Positions 25,329-34,488 of a DNA stretch of 64,000 bases are shown one piece after another (within the stretch, counting starts at the first letter, position 1; the number at the start of each line of letters is the position of its first letter). A model generated the notes under the pieces. The model had not been told where the DNA came from, searched no databases, and worked only from the letters and a program-made list of their open reading frames with translations. Position numbers and translations under genes: made by a program. Source of the stretch: Paraburkholderia sp. D15 (GTDB lineage Bacteria; Pseudomonadota; Gammaproteobacteria; Burkholderiales; Burkholderiaceae); contig NZ_CP110396.1 in NCBI RefSeq assembly GCF_029910215.1, forward strand, positions 372,001 through 436,000, given 5' to 3'.

Positions 25329-26156
25329 ATGCGTATCCCTGCAGGCTGGAAGTGTCGTCTCGTGATGCTGGCGTTGTGCGCGGCGAGCGTCGCCGCGCAT
25401 GCGGAAGACCAGCTCGCCAAAGTGAAGAAAGCCGGCGAACTGGTGGTGGGCACCGAGATGCAATTCGCCCCGTTCGACTTCCTCGAAAACGGTCAGCAGG
25501 CCGGCTTCAATAAAGACCTGTTCGCCGAGGTCGGCAAGGAAATGGGCGTGAAGGTGCGCTTCATCGACCTGCCGTGGCCGAGCGTGCTGCCCGGACTCGA
25601 AGCCGGCAAGTTCGACATGGTGGGCGGCCCGCTCACCGTCACCAAGGCGCGCATGGAACGCTACACGTACACGCTGCCCGTCGCGGATGCCACCGACGCG
25701 CTGCTCAAGCGCGCCAACGACAGCGCCCTCAAGCAATCGTCGGATATCGCCGGCAAGACCGTGGGCGCGGGCAAGGGTTCGGCCCAGCTCGATCAATTGA
25801 AGGCCTACGTCGCCACCTTGCCGAAGGCGCCGGAAATTCGCGAGTACGTCGACAACAACCAGGCCTACGCCGACCTCGCGGCCGGCCGGATCGCGGCCGT
25901 CGCGAATTCCATGACCAATATCGCGTACGTCGCCAAGCAGCGGCCGGAAACCTTCGCGGTGGTGCAGCCGCCGTTCGGCGCGAAGGTGTACTTCGCCTAC
26001 TGCCTGCGTAAGGACGCGGACAGCAAGCCGCTCGCCGATGCATTCAACGCCGCGCTCGTGAAGATGCACAACGACGGCCGCCTCGCGACGCTGCAGAAGA
26101 AATGGTTCGGTGTGGCGATGGATGCGCCCACCACCATGCCGACGCCGAACTACTGA
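25329..26156 (+). CDS. polar-amino-acid-type ABC transporter substrate-binding protein
   Basis: A 275-residue family 3 solute-binding protein. Residues 1-27 are a signal peptide (basic start, LVMLALCAASVAAHA core). The mature part begins EDQLAKVKKAGELVVGTEMQFAPFDFLENGQQAGFNKDL and holds the GKFDMVGGPLTVTKARMERYTYT hinge segment. It delivers ligand in the periplasm to the permeases encoded just downstream. CGGAGA precedes the ATG; the frame is open upstream, but the signal peptide fixes the start. Ligand class is amino acid-like; the oxygenase, dehydrogenase and lyase nearby suggest a modified amino acid. Confidence 0.87.
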   Translation: MRIPAGWKCRLVMLALCAASVAAHAEDQLAKVKKAGELVVGTEMQFAPFDFLENGQQAGFNKDLFAEVGKEMGVKVRFIDLPWPSVLPGLEAGKFDMVGGPLTVTKARMERYTYTLPVADATDALLKRANDSALKQSSDIAGKTVGAGKGSAQLDQLKAYVATLPKAPEIREYVDNNQAYADLAAGRIAAVANSMTNIAYVAKQRPETFAVVQPPFGAKVYFAYCLRKDADSKPLADAFNAALVKMHNDGRLATLQKKWFGVAMDAPTTMPTPNY

Positions 26157-26181
26157 CGGCCTCGCGGCGAGTGCGGCGCTC

Positions 26182-26832
26182 ATGTTCAGCACCACGGTCT
26201 TCGTTCAGGGTTTGCCGCTGCTGCTGCATGCGGCGCTCGCCACCATCGGCATCTCGCTGACGGGACTCGCGATCGGCTTCTTCGTCGCGATCGGCGTGTG
26301 CGCGGCGCGGCTCTCGCCGAATCGCGCCGCGCGACTGTCCGGCGGCGCTTACGTGTTCTTCTTTCGCGGCGTGCCGATGCTGGTGCAACTGCTGCTGGTG
26401 TACTACCTGCTGCCGTTCGCGGGCATCAACGTATCGCCGCTCGTCGCCGCCATCAGCGCGGTCTCGCTGTGCTCCGCGTCGTATATCGCCGAGATTCTGC
26501 GTGGCGGTTTTCTCAACGTGCCGCCAGGTCATCTCGAAGCCGCGCGCATGCTCGGTCTCTCGCCGTTCGACATGCTGCGGCGCATTCTCGTGCCGCAGGC
26601 CTTCCGTTCGACGCTGCCTTCGCTAGTGAACGAAATGGTGCTGCTGATCAAGGCTTCGTCGCTGATCTCGGTGGTCGGCGTGGCCGAGTTGACGCGTACC
26701 GCGCAGAACATCGCGGCGAGTACGTATAGGCCGCTCGAAGCGTATGTCGCCGCCGGGCTGATCTACTTCGTGATCTGCGGCACGCTCGCGCTGCTCGCGC
26801 ACGCCGCCGAATACCGGTTGCAGCACGCCTGA
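26182..26832 (+). CDS. amino-acid-type ABC transporter permease (first)
   Basis: A 216-residue HisM/HisQ-type inner-membrane subunit with five predicted helices. The ATPase-contact loop is [41 protein letters not shown] in outline, the EAA motif of the family. ATG 26182 starts 25 bases after the binding-protein stop; upstream in-frame codons overlap that gene and are rejected. It pairs with the next permease to form a heterodimeric channel. Confidence 0.85.
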   Translation: MFSTTVFVQGLPLLLHAALATIGISLTGLAIGFFVAIGVCAARLSPNRAARLSGGAYVFFFRGVPMLVQLLLVYYLLPFAGINVSPLVAAISAVSLCSASYIAEILRGGFLNVPPGHLEAARMLGLSPFDMLRRILVPQAFRSTLPSLVNEMVLLIKASSLISVVGVAELTRTAQNIAASTYRPLEAYVAAGLIYFVICGTLALLAHAAEYRLQHA

Positions 26833-26886
26833 TCCGAACCGGCCGAATGTGCAACGCCACCTTCCCACCCACATCGAGCCCGCGTC

Positions 26887-27549
26887 ATGCAACAGTTCGA
26901 CCCGACCGTCATCACGCACAATCTCCAGCCGATCGCGGCCGGTCTCGCGACGACGCTCGGCACCTGGCTCGCGGGCGTCGCGCTCGGCATGGCGATCGGC
27001 TTTCTGATCGCCGTGCTGCAGCTCTTTTGCGGACGCTGGGTACGCGGCATCCTGCGCTTTTACATCGAACTGTTTCGCGGCACGCCGTTTCTCGTGCAAC
27101 TGTTTCTGCTGTACTACGGCGGTCCGTCGTTCGGCCTCACGCTCGAACCGTTGACGGCCGGCGTGCTCGGTTTAGGCCTGTATGGCAGCGCGTATTTCGC
27201 CGAGGCGTTCCGTTCGGGATTTCAATCGGTGCCACCGGGTCATCTCGAAGCGGCATCGTGTCTCGGCCTCACGCGCTGGCAAACGGTGCTGCGCGTCCAG
27301 GTGCCGCAAATGCTGGTGCTGATCGTGCCCGCGCTGACCAACCTGATCATCGTGCTGAGCAAGGAGACCGCGGTGCTGTCCATCGTTACCGTGCCCGAAC
27401 TCACTTTCGTGCTGACCGGCATCGGCTCGGCCACCTTCGCTTTCGTCGAAACCCTGCTGGCGCTGTGCGTGTGTTATCTCGCGCTGGTCGAACTGACTTC
27501 GCGCGCGGGCATGTGGGCCGAGACCCGCATCGCGCGCTTCATGGCGTGA
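26887..27549 (+). CDS. amino-acid-type ABC transporter permease (second)
   Basis: A 220-residue HisM/HisQ-type subunit. [17 protein letters not shown] and the EAA loop [24 protein letters not shown] are diagnostic, and five helices are predicted. It is 54 bases after the first permease and 19 bases before the ATPase gene, within the same operon. Confidence 0.87.
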   Translation: MQQFDPTVITHNLQPIAAGLATTLGTWLAGVALGMAIGFLIAVLQLFCGRWVRGILRFYIELFRGTPFLVQLFLLYYGGPSFGLTLEPLTAGVLGLGLYGSAYFAEAFRSGFQSVPPGHLEAASCLGLTRWQTVLRVQVPQMLVLIVPALTNLIIVLSKETAVLSIVTVPELTFVLTGIGSATFAFVETLLALCVCYLALVELTSRAGMWAETRIARFMA

Positions 27550-27568
27550 ACGCACTACGGACTCTCTC

Positions 27569-28429
27569 ATGAACGCTATCGCCGACATGCCCTCTTCCGC
27601 CGCCCCCGCCTCGTCCGTCAACGCGCCGCTGATCCAGGTGCGCGATCTGCGCAAACATTTCGGCGACGTCGACGTGCTGCGCGGCATCGATCTCGAGATC
27701 GCGCGCTCCGAGGTGGTGTGCATCATCGGGCCGTCGGGCTCCGGTAAAAGCACGCTGCTGCGTTGCCTCGCCGCGCTCGAAACCTACGATCAGGGGGACG
27801 TGCGGATCGAAGGCGAACTGCTCGGCTATAGCGAGCGCAACGGCAAACGCGTGCGCGCGTCGCAAGGCGAGATCAATCGCGTGCGGCGCAACGTCGGCAT
27901 GGTGTTTCAGCAGTTCAATCTGTGGCCGCACATGAGCGCGCTCGGCAACGTCATGGAAGCGCTGCTGCGCGTGCGCCATCTGTCGCGCGACGAAGCGCGC
28001 CGCCGCGCGAACGCGATGCTCGATACCGTCGGCCTCGCGCACAAGGGCGATGCCTATCCGGCCAAACTATCGGGGGGTCAACAGCAGCGCGTGGCGATCG
28101 CACGCGCGCTGGCAATGGAACCACACATCATGCTGTTCGACGAACCGACCTCGGCACTCGACCCGGAACTGGTCGGCGAAGTCCTGCAGGTGATGAAGCA
28201 GCTCGCGCGCGACGGCATGACGATGGCCGTGGTCACGCATGAAATGGGGTTCGCCGCGCAGGTCGCCGACAAGGTGATGTTCATCGATCAAGGTCGCATC
28301 GCCGTGCAGGGCAAGCCGCGCGACGTGTTTCACGACGCCAGTCAGCCGCGCTTGCGGCAGTTCCTGCAGAACTACTTCGACCGCAACGCGTTCTGGGCAC
28401 GCGGTCCCGACGACGCGCCCACGCCATGA
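27569..28429 (+). CDS. amino-acid-type ABC transporter ATP-binding protein
   Basis: A 286-residue ATPase: Walker [10 protein letters not shown] (about 57-65), Q-loop [12 protein letters not shown], signature LSGGQQQR, Walker [15 protein letters not shown] and switch VVTHEMGFA. It is slightly longer than GlnQ/HisP because of a 15-20-residue N-terminal extension (Ala/Ser/Pro-rich) and an insert after the A domain ([13 protein letters not shown]). It completes the binding-protein/permease/permease/ATPase operon and is followed by a UTRA regulator gene in the same direction. Confidence 0.9.
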   Translation: MNAIADMPSSAAPASSVNAPLIQVRDLRKHFGDVDVLRGIDLEIARSEVVCIIGPSGSGKSTLLRCLAALETYDQGDVRIEGELLGYSERNGKRVRASQGEINRVRRNVGMVFQQFNLWPHMSALGNVMEALLRVRHLSRDEARRRANAMLDTVGLAHKGDAYPAKLSGGQQQRVAIARALAMEPHIMLFDEPTSALDPELVGEVLQVMKQLARDGMTMAVVTHEMGFAAQVADKVMFIDQGRIAVQGKPRDVFHDASQPRLRQFLQNYFDRNAFWARGPDDAPTP

Positions 28430-28448
28430 CGCCGCGCTTGCTCGTGCC

Positions 28449-28478
28449 GCTTGCGACGCTTGCGACGCTTGCGACGCT
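28449..28478 (+). repeat. nine-base tandem repeat before the UTRA regulator
   Basis: GCTTGCGAC occurs three times in a row (28449-28475) followed by GCT, in the 106-base gap between the ATPase and the regulator genes. No function is apparent. Confidence 0.9.
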
Positions 28479-28535
28479 CATGTCTTCAGCGCCGCGCCCG
28501 CCGCACGCGCGCGTTCGCTAACACCAGACCCGCCG

Positions 28536-29309
28536 ATGTCCACCACCGACCGCAGCCGCTCCCACGACAAACCGCTCGCCGCCGATGCGCCGGCCGCACG
28601 CTACGAGCAGGTCAAATCGCACATCCGCCGCCTCGTCGAATCGGGCGAGCGGCAGGCGGGCGACCGGCTGCCGTCCGAGCAGGATCTCGTCACGGCGCTC
28701 GGCGTTTCGCGCATGACGGCCAATCGCGCATTGCGCGAGCTCGCCGACGAAGGGCTCGTGACGCGGGTCTCCGGCGTCGGCACGTTCGTCGCGCCGAGCA
28801 AACCGCAATCCACGCTGCTGATGATCGCCCACATCGGCGACGAGATCCGCTCGCGCGGCCACGAATATCGCTTCGAGACCGTGCTGTCGCAACGCGAAAC
28901 CGCGTCCGTGATGGTGTCGAATGCGCTGGGGCTCGCACCGGGCGCGTCGGTGTTCCATGTGATCTGCGTGCACCGCGAGAATGGCCTGCCGGTGCAACTG
29001 GAGGATCGCTACGTGAATCCCGCGACCGCGCCGGCGTTTCTCGAACAGGATTTCTCGACGCTCAGGCCGTCCGAGTATCTGTATGAAATCGTGCCGGCGC
29101 ACGACGTCGAACACGTGGTCGATGCGGGCCTGCCGACGCGCGCCGAAGCCGACCTGCTCGAAATCCGCGCGGAAGAGCCCTGTCTCACGCTGATGCGCCG
29201 CACGTGGACGAGCGGCGTGGCGGTGACGTTCGCGCGCTTCGTGCATCCGGGCTCGCGTTACCGGCTGGGTTGCCGGTTTTCGCCGGATCTGTCGCAACGG
29301 CAGGGCTGA
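28536..29309 (+). CDS. HutC-type GntR regulator (UTRA domain), first copy
   Basis: A 257-residue regulator. The winged helix is at about 25-90 (RYEQVKSHIRRLVESGERQAGDRLPSEQDLV and SRMTANRALREL) and the UTRA ligand domain spans about 110-250, including HRENGLPVQLEDRYVNP, the signature segment of histidine-utilisation-repressor-like proteins. The gene follows the ABC operon by 106 bases and faces a second UTRA regulator across a 50-base gap. The two proteins share the EDRYVNP and PCL-L-RRTW segments, so they are paralogues. It likely controls the GTATATAC sites in front of this operon; ligand unknown. Confidence 0.87.
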   Translation: MSTTDRSRSHDKPLAADAPAARYEQVKSHIRRLVESGERQAGDRLPSEQDLVTALGVSRMTANRALRELADEGLVTRVSGVGTFVAPSKPQSTLLMIAHIGDEIRSRGHEYRFETVLSQRETASVMVSNALGLAPGASVFHVICVHRENGLPVQLEDRYVNPATAPAFLEQDFSTLRPSEYLYEIVPAHDVEHVVDAGLPTRAEADLLEIRAEEPCLTLMRRTWTSGVAVTFARFVHPGSRYRLGCRFSPDLSQRQG

Positions 29310-29359
29310 TTCAGCGCCGGGCGCCGCGGCGAAACGCGCAAACCAGACGCGCAAAGCCG

Positions 29360-30169
29360 CTACACATTCCCCGCCAGATGAAACCGCGAGGCCGGGTGCC
29401 ACAACTGCACCGACGTCGCGACATCGTCGCCGACCCACGTGCGGCGCCACAATTGCAGACAAGGCTCGCCGATTTCCATCATCAGATGACGGCGTATGTA
29501 CGCATCCGGCTTCTGCGCATAGATACGAAACTCCGCGCGCTGGATCGGCGCGAGCCTCACCATGTAGTGATTCGGCGTTTCGACCGTGAAGTCCTGCGCG
29601 AGATAGTCGGGGAACACTTTCGGGTTGACGTAGCGGTCCTCGTACTGGATCGGCTCGCCCTCCTCGCTGTGCACGATGCACGAGTGAAAGGCCTCGCCGC
29701 CCGCGAGGCCGAGCGCTTCGAGCGCCTGCGGATCGTCGCTCGGTTCGAGCGTCAGCACGCGCGCCGAATGACGATGACCGCGTGCGGCGATTTCATCGGC
29801 GATATTGCGGATCTCCAGCACCGTCGATTCGTAGCGGCGCGGCGCGACGAACGTGCCCGAACCTTGCACGCGCGTCAGCACGCGCTCGGCGGTGAGTTCG
29901 CGCAGCGCGCGCGACACCGTCATGCGCGCCACGCCGAATTCCTTCACCAGTTCCGTTTCGGATGGGATCAAGCCGCCCGGCTTCCAGTCGCCCTCGCTGA
30001 TGCGGCGGATCACGTAGCGTTTGATCTGTTCGTAGGCGGGCATCGCCTTCGCGGGTGTATCCGGCCGACGCTCCGATGAATGCTCCGGTTGACGCCCGGG
30101 ATGATGCTGTCTCTCTGCGGCTTGCGCGTCTCGTTGCGCGTCTCGTCGCGCGTTTGTAATTGTGTTCAC
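29360..30169 (-). CDS. HutC-type GntR regulator (UTRA domain), second copy
   Basis: A 269-residue regulator if translation starts at GTG 30169, which I prefer because a GAGGT ribosome site lies just upstream; the open frame runs 86 codons further and would overlap the lyase gene. Residues about 45-110 hold the winged helix (MPAYEQIKRYVIRRISEGDWKPG, ARMTVSRALRELTAERVLTRVQGSGTF in outline) and 125-265 the UTRA domain (YEDRYVNPKVFPDYLAQDF). The first 40 residues are charged and disordered (QRDAQAAERQ). It is the last gene of the minus-strand transporter/lyase operon, a common place for a local repressor. Confidence 0.82.
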   Translation of the reverse strand: MNTITNARRDAQRDAQAAERQHHPGRQPEHSSERRPDTPAKAMPAYEQIKRYVIRRISEGDWKPGGLIPSETELVKEFGVARMTVSRALRELTAERVLTRVQGSGTFVAPRRYESTVLEIRNIADEIAARGHRHSARVLTLEPSDDPQALEALGLAGGEAFHSCIVHSEEGEPIQYEDRYVNPKVFPDYLAQDFTVETPNHYMVRLAPIQRAEFRIYAQKPDAYIRRHLMMEIGEPCLQLWRRTWVGDDVATSVQLWHPASRFHLAGNV

Positions 30170-30293
30170 TCTGACCTCGTGGGTGGTAAGTGGTAGCGGG
30201 GCCATCGCGGGTTGCCGGCCCCTAAGGAAGTCCCGCGAACGGGACGCCTCGGCCGGCATGCAAGCGGATAGCCCGCACCCGGCCTTGTCTCCA

Positions 30294-32045
30294 TCAAGCG
30301 GTGCGCGCGGCGAGCCGTGCGTCTTCGGGTGTGGGCTGCGCGAGGTTCGCGGCGGCCGCGTTTGCAATCGCGCCTGTAACTTCGTTGGTAATCTCGCCGG
30401 CAACCTCGCCCGCAATCTCGCCGGCAACGTTGGCGGCGTTCGCCGCTTCGCGCGGCTCGCCCTGCTGCGTCAGATTGCCGGCGGTTGCGGGCACAACCCG
30501 GTCCGCGCCGTTCAGCGCCCCGACCGGACGGGGCCTCATCTTACCAGGGTTCGGCAGCGGCGGCGGCATCTCGTCGGCGAGCAGGCGGAACGCGACGCTC
30601 ATGTCGTGCGCGAGCGGCCGGTCGTCGCGATAGGTCGGCACCACGCGCCGCACGCGTTGCCACAGCGCTTCCGTATGCGGCGCGCGCGGCGCGTCGATAC
30701 GTTGCAGGTCGTACGCCTGGGCCGCCGCCAGCAATTCGATCGCGACGATGCGCCCGGCGTTGTCGACGATTTCGAGTGCCTTCAAGGCCGCCGGCGTCGC
30801 GTGGCACAGATGGTCTTCCTGCAACGCGGACGTGATGCCGCCGTCGAGACTCGCGGGCAGCGCGAGACGCCGGTTCTGCGCGACCAGCGAGGCCGCCGTG
30901 TACTGCGCGATCATGAAGCCGGAACAGGTGCCGCCGGGCTCCGCGAGAAACGCCGGCAAGCCGCTCACCAGCGGATTGACGAGGCGATCCAGGCGCCGCT
31001 CGGCCATCGCGGCGACCTGGGCGATCGCGGTGGAGAGGCTGTCCATCGCCAGCGCGATCGATGCGCCCACCGCGTGCGCCTGCGAATACACCCGCGGCGC
31101 ATCCGGCGTACCGGCGACGATCGGGTTATCGGTGATCGACGCGAGTTCGCGATTGACCACGTCGGCGGTCGCGGCGAGCACGTCGCGCGCGGCGCCGTGC
31201 ACGTGCGGAATGGTCCGCATGCTGAGCGGGTCCTGGGTGCGCTGGCCGATCACCGACGCGAGAATGCCGCTGTCGGCGAGCGCCGCGCGCATCCGTTCGC
31301 CGACCTGATTCAATCCAGGCGAAATGCGCAGCGCGAGCGAATCTTCGTCGAACGCGGCGAGCTGGCCGTGCAGATTCTCGAAGCTCATCGCCGCGACCAT
31401 GTCGGTCCAGTCGAGCAGACGCGCGGCGCGCGCCAGCGCGAGCGCGGCGAGACCCGTCACGCACGGCGTGCCGTTGACGAGACTCAAGCCCTCCTTCGCT
31501 TCCAGCACCAGCGGTTCGAGACCGAGCCGTTGCAGCGCATCGCGGCCCGTGAGCCGTTCGCCGCGATAGCGCACATGCCCTTCGCCGATGCACACCAGCG
31601 CGATGTGAGCCATATGACTCAGATAACCGACCGAGCCGAACGCCGGCACTTCCGGCAAACAATCGGCATCGAGCAGGCTGACCAGCTGGTCCACGACTTC
31701 GAGGCGCACGCCCGAATGGCCGTGCGCGAAGTTATTCACCGCCGCGGCCATGATCGCGCGCGTCTCGGCGACGCCGAGCGGCACGCCGACGCCGACCGCG
31801 TGGCTCATCAGAATATTGCGCGACAGCGTGCGCTGTTCGGACGGCGACACGATCACATCGCACAGCGCGCCGACGCCGGTGTTCACGCCGTACGCGCGAA
31901 TCCCGCGTTCGACGATCTGCTCGACGAGTACGCGCGCCGCCGCGATGCGCGCGCGGGCCCCGGTGGACAGTTCGAGCGGCTCGCCGGCGGCGACTGCCGC
32001 CACCTGAGCCCAGTCGAGAGGACGATCGGAACGGATCACGGCCAT
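30294..32045 (-). CDS. HAL/PAL-family lyase homologue lacking the MIO triad
   Basis: A 583-residue member of the aromatic amino acid lyase superfamily. Preserved family features are YGVNTGVG near residue 55, SHAVGVG, QDPLSMRTIPHVHGAARDV, the ITDNPIV segment and QEDHLCHATPAAL. Where classical enzymes have GSVGASGDLAPLSH, this protein reads GSVGYLSH (residues 137-144), so the Ala-Ser-Gly triad that cyclises to the MIO electrophile is absent. The deletion is clean and in frame. It therefore should not be a normal histidine ammonia-lyase. The last 50 residues are an Ala-rich, repeat-like tail. It sits in an operon with an amino-acid-type ABC transporter and a UTRA regulator. A MIO-free elimination, for example of a better leaving group than ammonia as in ergothionase, is one possibility. 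Confidence 0.85.
   Translation of the reverse strand: MAVIRSDRPLDWAQVAAVAAGEPLELSTGARARIAAARVLVEQIVERGIRAYGVNTGVGALCDVIVSPSEQRTLSRNILMSHAVGVGVPLGVAETRAIMAAAVNNFAHGHSGVRLEVVDQLVSLLDADCLPEVPAFGSVGYLSHMAHIALVCIGEGHVRYRGERLTGRDALQRLGLEPLVLEAKEGLSLVNGTPCVTGLAALALARAARLLDWTDMVAAMSFENLHGQLAAFDEDSLALRISPGLNQVGERMRAALADSGILASVIGQRTQDPLSMRTIPHVHGAARDVLAATADVVNRELASITDNPIVAGTPDAPRVYSQAHAVGASIALAMDSLSTAIAQVAAMAERRLDRLVNPLVSGLPAFLAEPGGTCSGFMIAQYTAASLVAQNRRLALPASLDGGITSALQEDHLCHATPAALKALEIVDNAGRIVAIELLAAAQAYDLQRIDAPRAPHTEALWQRVRRVVPTYRDDRPLAHDMSVAFRLLADEMPPPLPNPGKMRPRPVGALNGADRVVPATAGNLTQQGEPREAANAANVAGEIAGEVAGEITNEVTGAIANAAAANLAQPTPEDARLAARTA
30361..30440 (-). repeat. degenerate 12-base repeat in the lyase C-terminus
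   Basis: The plus strand shows AATCTCGCCGGC/AACCTCGCCCGC-like units spaced by 12 bases. They encode a tail of alternating GEIAGEVAGEI-type tetrapeptides with mixed hydrophobic and acidic residues that could form an amphipathic helix. Such units are absent from typical members of the family. Confidence 0.7.
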
Positions 32046-32062
32046 GGTTGCGCTCTCTTCGA

Positions 32063-32857
32063 TCAGTGGGTGGTGCGGTCCTGATGGCTCGACACGAATT
32101 GCCGGAAGCGTTCCGACTTGCAGTCGACGAACACTTCGTCCGGCGTGCCGTCCGCTTCCACCTGCCCTTGATGCAGGAACATCACGCGATTCGATACGTG
32201 GCGCGCGAAACCCATTTCGTGCGTGACGACCAGCATCGTGCGGCCTTCCTCGGCGAGCGAGCGCATCACGCGCAGCACTTCGCCGACCAGTTCCGGATCG
32301 AGCGCCGAGGTCGGCTCGTCGAACAGCATCACCTTCGGATGCATTGCCAGGGCACGCGCAATCGCCACGCGCTGCTGCTGACCGCCCGACAGATGAGCGG
32401 GATAGTGGTCGCGCTTTTCCGCGAGGCCGACTTTCGCGAGCAGCGCCTCGGCCTCCTCGACCGATTCCGCGCGGCTGCGCTTCTGCACGCGCATCGGTCC
32501 TTCGATCAGGTTCTCCAGCACCGTCATGTGCGACCAGAGATTGAAGTTCTGGAACACCATGCCGAGTTGCGAGCGCACCCGGTCCACCTGACGGCGATCG
32601 CTCGGTTGCAGTTTGCCGTCGCCGCGACGCTTCATCTTCAGCTCTTCGCCGCCGAGCGCGACCGAGCCGTCGTCCGGCGTTTCGAGCAGATTCAGGCAGC
32701 GCAGAAACGTGCTCTTGCCCGAGCCGCTCGCGCCGAGAATCGAAATCACGTCGCCCTGATGCGCGTCGAGCGAAATGCCCTTGAGCACGTGGTGCTCGCC
32801 GAACGACTTATGAATGTTCCTGACCGACAGTGCGACGGGTGCCGTAGCGTTCATCAA
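32063..32857 (-). CDS. polar-amino-acid ABC transporter ATP-binding protein (HisP-like)
   Basis: A 264-residue ATPase with Walker [11 protein letters not shown]-loop [12 protein letters not shown], signature HLSGGQQQR, Walker [15 protein letters not shown] and switch [21 protein letters not shown]. The [16 protein letters not shown] insert between the A domain and Q-loop is typical of the HisP/ArgP subgroup. It is 17 bases from the lyase gene and 44 bases from the permease gene, so the lyase is firmly in the transport operon. Confidence 0.92.
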   Translation of the reverse strand: MMNATAPVALSVRNIHKSFGEHHVLKGISLDAHQGDVISILGASGSGKSTFLRCLNLLETPDDGSVALGGEELKMKRRGDGKLQPSDRRQVDRVRSQLGMVFQNFNLWSHMTVLENLIEGPMRVQKRSRAESVEEAEALLAKVGLAEKRDHYPAHLSGGQQQRVAIARALAMHPKVMLFDEPTSALDPELVGEVLRVMRSLAEEGRTMLVVTHEMGFARHVSNRVMFLHQGQVEADGTPDEVFVDCKSERFRQFVSSHQDRTTH

Positions 32858-32901
32858 AATTCTCCAGTTTCATCCGGTTCATGCGGGATCGCGGCGCGCG
32901 C

Positions 32902-33657
32902 TCAGGACGCGGCGCGGCGTGTTTCGGTCGTGGCGGATACCGTGCGGTCCGCGGCACTTTGCGTCGGCGCGGCGCGCAGATGGCGCGACAAACGCGTTTC
33001 CAGCAAGCCGAGCAAACGCACGATCACGAAGTTCAGGAACAGATAGATCAGCGCGGCGCAGATAAAGACTTCGGTCGTGCGGTAGGTCTGCTGGATGATC
33101 TGCTGCGCGACGCCGGTCACTTCCCACACGGTGACCAGACTCGCGAGCGCGGTCGACTTGACCAGCAGCACCGCCTCGGTCGAATACGCAGGCAGACACT
33201 GGCGCAACGCGATCGGCCCGATCACGCGACGCAGCAGCGCGAAACCCGACAGCCCGATCGAATAGCCCGCCTCGATCTGCCCGACCGGCACGGCCATCAA
33301 CCCGCCGCGAATGATCTCGGCGGTATAGCCCGCCGTGCACAGCGCGAGCGACAGCACCGCGCACATATACGGCTCGCGCAGCACGGGCCACAGAAAACTC
33401 TCGCGGATCACGCCGAACTGCCCCATCCCGTAGTACACGAGGAACATCTGGATCAGCAGCGGCGAACCGCGAAACACGAGGATGTAAGCGCGCGCGAAGC
33501 GGTTCGGCAGCCAGTGCGGCGACACGCGCATCGTGACGATCACGAGCGACAGCAGGCCGCCCAGGATCAATGAACAGAAGAACAGCCCGAGCGTGGTCGG
33601 CACGGCGGCCAGCAACTGCCTGAGCGTGTCGAGCAGAAAAGCGGAATCGAAGGTCAT
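32902..33657 (-). CDS. polar-amino-acid ABC transporter permease (HisM-like)
   Basis: A 251-residue inner-membrane subunit. VFRGSPLLIQMFLVYYG and the EAA loop GYTAEIIRGGLMAVPVGQIEAGYSIGLS identify the HisM group. The C-terminus (about 230-251) is a Ser/Thr/Ala-rich cytoplasmic tail. It lies 14 bases after the HisQ-like gene. Confidence 0.9.
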   Translation of the reverse strand: MTFDSAFLLDTLRQLLAAVPTTLGLFFCSLILGGLLSLVIVTMRVSPHWLPNRFARAYILVFRGSPLLIQMFLVYYGMGQFGVIRESFLWPVLREPYMCAVLSLALCTAGYTAEIIRGGLMAVPVGQIEAGYSIGLSGFALLRRVIGPIALRQCLPAYSTEAVLLVKSTALASLVTVWEVTGVAQQIIQQTYRTTEVFICAALIYLFLNFVIVRLLGLLETRLSRHLRAAPTQSAADRTVSATTETRRAAS

Positions 33658-33671
33658 GATGGCCGTCCCGG

Positions 33672-34394
33672 TCAGTTACGCGCGAAGTTGCGCTTGAAGG
33701 ACCGGCCCACGCGCGCCTCGGCGTGATTGAAGACCCGGTTCGAGATGCTGGTCATCAGCAGATACAGCGCGCCGCCCACCACGAAGAACGTGAAGTACTG
33801 ATGCGTGGAGCCGGCCGCCACCTGGCTCGTGCGCAGCAGTTCGGCGAGACCCGTCACCGAGATCAGCGCCGAATCCTTCAGGCTCAACTGCCAGACGTTG
33901 CCGATGCCCGGCAGCGCGAAACGCAGCACCTGCGGAATCAGGATGCGGCGCGCCATGGTCAGCGTCGGCATGCCGATCGAACGCGCGGCTTCGAGTTCGC
34001 CGCGCGACACCGCCAGCACCGCCGCGCGATACACCTCGGCCTGATAGGCGCCCGAGATCATGCCGACCGCCAGCGCGCCGATCACGAACGGCGGCACGCC
34101 GACGAAACCGTCCGCGCCGAACCACTGCCCCACCGTCGTCACCAGCGTCGAGCCGCCGAAGTAGAACAGGTAGATCACGAGCAGTTCGGGCACGCCGCGA
34201 AACACCGTGGTGTAGATGTCGCCGATCACGCGCAGCGAGCGCCAGCGCGACAGTTTCGCCGCCGCCACCAGCGCGCCGAATACCGCGCCGACCGCGAGCG
34301 CCGCGAGCGTCAGCGCGACCGTCATCAAGGCCGCGAGCAGCAGCACGCCGCCCCAGCCGTCCTGGCCGAAGCCGAGCATCTGTATCAGTGCCAT
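33672..34394 (-). CDS. polar-amino-acid ABC transporter permease (HisQ-like)
   Basis: A 240-residue permease: VFRGVPELLVIYLFYFGG and EAA loop GAYQAEVYRAAVLAVSRGELEAARSIGM. Five helices are predicted. A strong hairpin lies between it and the upstream binding-protein gene, which probably lowers its level relative to that gene. Confidence 0.9.
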   Translation of the reverse strand: MALIQMLGFGQDGWGGVLLLAALMTVALTLAALAVGAVFGALVAAAKLSRWRSLRVIGDIYTTVFRGVPELLVIYLFYFGGSTLVTTVGQWFGADGFVGVPPFVIGALAVGMISGAYQAEVYRAAVLAVSRGELEAARSIGMPTLTMARRILIPQVLRFALPGIGNVWQLSLKDSALISVTGLAELLRTSQVAAGSTHQYFTFFVVGGALYLLMTSISNRVFNHAEARVGRSFKRNFARN

Positions 34395-34429
34395 TCCCTA
34401 CCCCTCATCCGTTACGACGGAGCGAAACC

Positions 34430-34472
34430 GTGGGCGCGCGGCGTGCGTTCGCCGCGTATCGCGCGCGCCCAC
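34430..34472. other. intercistronic hairpin between binding protein and permease
   Basis: GTGGGCGCGCG (34430-34440) pairs perfectly with CGCGCGCCCAC (34462-34472), and the enclosed segment has its own GGCG/CGCC stem. No T run follows, so it is more likely a 3-prime stabiliser or partial attenuator that favours the binding-protein message, as in many transport operons. Confidence 0.7.
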
Positions 34473-34488
34473 TCACGCACTTGACGCA

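Noticed and set aside
30170..30427. 86-codon N-terminal extension of the second UTRA regulator
   Set aside because: Would overlap the lyase gene and is Arg/Pro-rich; the GTG at 30169 with GAGGT upstream is the better start.
30294..32045. Frameshift or pseudogene explanation for the missing MIO triad
   Set aside because: Frame is intact on both sides with conserved family blocks; the missing residues correspond to an exact multiple of three bases.
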